Part shown: positions 62,098 through 64,000 of the stretch, piece after piece
Numbering within the stretch: the first letter of the stretch is position 1
Layout: every line of letters begins with the position of its first letter
NCBI RefSeq assembly: GCF_022869785.1
Contig: NZ_CP094997.1
Coordinates: forward strand, 4,898,001-4,962,000
Reading direction: 5' to 3'
DNA from: Dyadobacter chenwenxiniae
Lineage (GTDB): Bacteria; Bacteroidota; Bacteroidia; Cytophagales; Spirosomataceae
DNA: 64,000 bases
The notes under the pieces: model-generated
The model's input: only the letters and a program-made list of their open reading frames with translations
The model's database searches: none
What the model was told of the DNA's origin: nothing
Made by a program: the position numbers and the translations under genes

Positions 62098-63152
62098 TAT
62101 TTCAATTTTTTAAAGATTTCCAGCATCGTGTCCGAGTCAAGCGCATGCATATCCACGAGCTTTAAGGCTTTGACCATTTTTTGCGTGGTTGTTTTATAAT
62201 GCTGAAAATGCGGGGTTTTCAAATGCGACTGGTAAGCGGCGCTATCGGCATAGATCTCCACGATCCGGATCTGGTTGGGCTGCTCTTTGATTGACATTGG
62301 AAAAATAGCCAGCACGCCCGGCTCCTTTTCGACCGAGGCTGAGGATTCTTCTTTCAAAATGGCATTGTACTCCGCCAGAAACTCCGGCACAATCTCTATT
62401 TCGGAGATCCTTACCATCATGTCTTTTTCGATGACAGGGGTCAAAGGTTTCGAAATGATTGTTCGCAATGTGTTTCCCTGTGTTTTGCTGACGTGTTTTT
62501 CAATCAGGTCGGCAATTTCGGCGAGCTGGTTTTCGGTGATGCCTGTATTTGTTCCCATTTTCACGTGAGCCTGCAACTGCGATGTGACGCCCGGCATGGC
62601 CGTTAATGCAGAAATAGTGACTATTTCGCGCTGCTGGAAAGTCAGCACCTCACTTTCGAAAATGTCGGCAAACAAATGTTCTTTCAGGAACGCATCGATC
62701 CGTGGGGCAAATTCGCCGAAGCCGGGAGCTGGTTTTGTCTGTGTTGTTTTGGTCAAAGTTTCCAGCACTTTCCGGCCTTGCTCGTATTTGTCGGCAGGTT
62801 TATTTCCAGTCAATGCTGCTTTCCCCTGCTGGTCGTTCTTGCCACTTGCCTTCCGCTTTTCGACTACATTCATCAATGTGGTGATGGCGTTCAGACTTCT
62901 TGGAAAACCGCAGTAAGCATAAAGCTGAACCAGGATTTCCTTGGTTTCTTCAACCGTCAGCCCCGCATCCAAACCTGCATGGAGCTGCGTGGATAAGCCT
63001 TCCATATCGCCGGCCGCAGTTAATGCGGCAATGATTGCAATGCTTTGCTGCTGAGGGCTTAACGCCTGGCTTTCGCCTGATTTATCTTGTGCATTCATCG
63101 CAGTCGAGCTGAGAACGAAAATAAGCAGTGAGAGAAGTTTGAACCGGCTCAT
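62097..63152 (-). CDS. Fusion of two carboxymuconolactone-decarboxylase-like domains and an ABM monooxygenase-like domain
   Basis: About 351 residues. A signal peptide (MSRFKLLSLLIFVLSS... MNAQ) is followed by CMD domain 1 (LTAAGDMEGLSTQLHAGLDAGLTVEETKEILVQLYAYCGFPRSLNAI), CMD domain 2 (ISALTAMPGVTSQLQAHVKMGTNTGITENQLAEI), and an antibiotic-biosynthesis-monooxygenase (ABM) ferredoxin-like domain (MVRISEIEIVPEFLAEYNAILKEE ... IRIVEIYADSAAYQSHLKTPHFQHYK). The second CMD lacks the usual Cys pair. A GTG at 63167 overlapping the cupin stop is an alternative start. It probably handles a small organic compound in the periplasm. Confidence 0.82.
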   Translation of the reverse strand: MSRFKLLSLLIFVLSSTAMNAQDKSGESQALSPQQQSIAIIAALTAAGDMEGLSTQLHAGLDAGLTVEETKEILVQLYAYCGFPRSLNAITTLMNVVEKRKASGKNDQQGKAALTGNKPADKYEQGRKVLETLTKTTQTKPAPGFGEFAPRIDAFLKEHLFADIFESEVLTFQQREIVTISALTAMPGVTSQLQAHVKMGTNTGITENQLAEIADLIEKHVSKTQGNTLRTIISKPLTPVIEKDMMVRISEIEIVPEFLAEYNAILKEESSASVEKEPGVLAIFPMSIKEQPNQIRIVEIYADSAAYQSHLKTPHFQHYKTTTQKMVKALKLVDMHALDSDTMLEIFKKLK

Positions 63153-63163
63153 GGTGATCGTTT

Positions 63164-63670
63164 TCACTGTTTATTCGCGACATTGTAATCTTCCTCCGAA
63201 ACCGGTTTTAACCAAACTACATTGGTCTCTCCTTCGTAGTTAGTGATTGCGATATGTACCATTTTGGTTTTTGCGGCTGCTCCGTGCCAGTGCTCTGTAT
63301 TTTCCGGGATGTTGACAACGTCGCCCTTTTTAATGGGCTGGGCTGGTTTGCCTTTTTCCTGATAAAAACCTGCTCCCCCGGTGACGATCAAAACCTGTCC
63401 TCTCGGGTGCGTGTGCCAGTTGGTGCGTGCTCCTGGCTCGAATGTCACGCTGCCCATCATGAAATCATTGTTTTTATCTTTCGCTATCATTGGCGTCAGG
63501 AAGGCATTTCCAGTGAAATAAGTGCCTGGCAATGGATTCCCTTTTGGAAAAAGCGGTGTGTCATCCGTCTGTGTCATGCTCGCTTGATTTTTAGTTTGTG
63601 AAAACGCCGCAGTCGAAAGCATTGCTCCGAGCAGTATAATGTAAGTTATTGATTTATTGACGAGTATCAT
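63164..63670 (-). CDS. Secreted cupin domain protein
   Basis: 168 residues from the ATG at 63670, which opens a signal peptide (ILVNKSITYIILLGAMLSTAAFSQ). The single cupin barrel has GARTNWHTHPRGQVLIVTGGAGFYQEKG and PENTEHWHGA, giving the metal-binding His set. It resembles small cupins co-encoded with CMD proteins in many bacteria. The frame continues upstream without coding character. It heads the cupin-CMD-lipoprotein unit. Confidence 0.87.
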   Translation of the reverse strand: MILVNKSITYIILLGAMLSTAAFSQTKNQASMTQTDDTPLFPKGNPLPGTYFTGNAFLTPMIAKDKNNDFMMGSVTFEPGARTNWHTHPRGQVLIVTGGAGFYQEKGKPAQPIKKGDVVNIPENTEHWHGAAAKTKMVHIAITNYEGETNVVWLKPVSEEDYNVANKQ

Positions 63671-63806
63671 TGTTCTACGATTTTTGTGACATTGAATAGG
63701 ACAAAGTTCGTCCACCGGACGCGCACTGGTTTTATACAGGTTACAGGAATATTTACCACTTTTACTGATTAGGATAATTACATCGCATCGGTCTTGCAAG
63801 CAGTGT

Positions 63807-63814
63807 TATATTTG
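63807..63814 (+). promoter_or_regulatory. Candidate -7 box for the AraC-type gene
   Basis: TATATTTG matches the Bacteroidota TAnnTTTG box and lies 19 bases before the ATG at 63834. No TTG is at the expected -33 distance, so support is moderate. Confidence 0.4.
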
Positions 63815-63833
63815 GTCTTAAAATTGCCGGAAT

Positions 63834-64000
63834 ATGGAACAGGTAGAAAGAATAGATACGGTAAAGCAATACAACAACTGGATCGGTGTGGAGACGCTGC
63901 ATCCGCTGGTGAGTGTGATCAACTTCAATGAAATTCCCACTGTGCAGCACTTCCGGCGCTACATGGGGATTTATGCTGTTTTTTTCAAGAACATCAAATG
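63834..64000 (+). CDS. AraC-type regulator, N-terminal part (cut by the window end)
   Basis: 55 residues are visible, opening MEQVERIDTVKQYNNWIGVE TLHPLVSVINF. This is the usual start of a Bacteroidota AraC-family protein with an N-terminal cupin-like sensor; the DNA-binding half lies beyond the window. It is divergent from the cupin/CMD operon, which it probably controls. Family assignment is from the start style only. Confidence 0.65.
   Translation, partial: MEQVERIDTVKQYNNWIGVETLHPLVSVINFNEIPTVQHFRRYMGIYAVFFKNIK

Overview
The window looks like chromosome from a member of the Bacteroidota, most likely a Cytophagales bacterium close to Dyadobacter or Spirosoma. The evidence is a PorU/PorV type IX secretion pair, TonB receptors paired with DUF4249 or beta-helix lipoproteins, Asp/Glu-rich lipoprotein signals, LytS/LytTR regulators, a group II GGGP synthase, and promoters of the TTG-N19-TAnnTTTG kind. 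I infer the genus level only from protein style. No rRNA, tRNA, CRISPR array, IS transposase or prophage was seen.

Layout. 1-10.2 kb: 3' end of murA, a DUF1080 hydrolase, a photolyase, an M16 protein lacking the HxxEH site, then sprT-like/porU/porV. 10.2-15.6 kb: small lipoprotein, GGGP synthase with a membrane partner, two holin-like membrane proteins, then the his operon hisH-hisA-hisF-hisIE. Upstream of hisH lie an unlisted 21-codon His-rich leader peptide and a terminator hairpin, i.e. a transcription attenuator. 15.6-25.9 kb: M14 carboxypeptidase, a beta-helix lipoprotein/TonB receptor pair, HupE-like protein, M1 peptidase, D-2-hydroxyacid dehydrogenase. 25.9-28.8 kb: an AT-rich accessory patch with two glycosyltransferases. 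28.8-33.6 kb: Lys-rich small protein, LytTR regulator, two tandem LytS-type kinases plus a LytTR response regulator, then a HigB/HigA-type toxin-antitoxin pair with a palindromic operator. 33.6-44.9 kb: DUF4249, GNAT, GAF protein, UvrA-like ATPase, a decayed membrane glycosyltransferase, a DUF4249/TonB pair, and a truncated small lipoprotein read into a repeat element. 45.2-52.9 kb: GH15, NYN-LOTUS protein, VanZ, HTH-PIN toxin-antitoxin, a structured leader with a small ORF, a frameshifted tcmP with its three-Cys-motif (Gp37/Gp68) partner, an antitoxin remnant and a frameshifted VOC gene; this is the most plastic part. 53-57 kb: a MacB/FtsX permease with its PadR regulator, and a metallophosphoesterase. 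57-64 kb: a Tat-exported PaoABC-type molybdenum oxidoreductase operon, an acetyltransferase, a cyclophilin-like lipoprotein, a CMD-CMD-ABM fusion, a cupin, and a divergent AraC-type regulator cut by the window end.

The observations most worth following are the his attenuator, the TcmP/three-Cys-motif cassette with a shift at an A7 run, the structured leader at 49.98-50.12 kb, and the in-frame heptanucleotide repeat in the permease linker.
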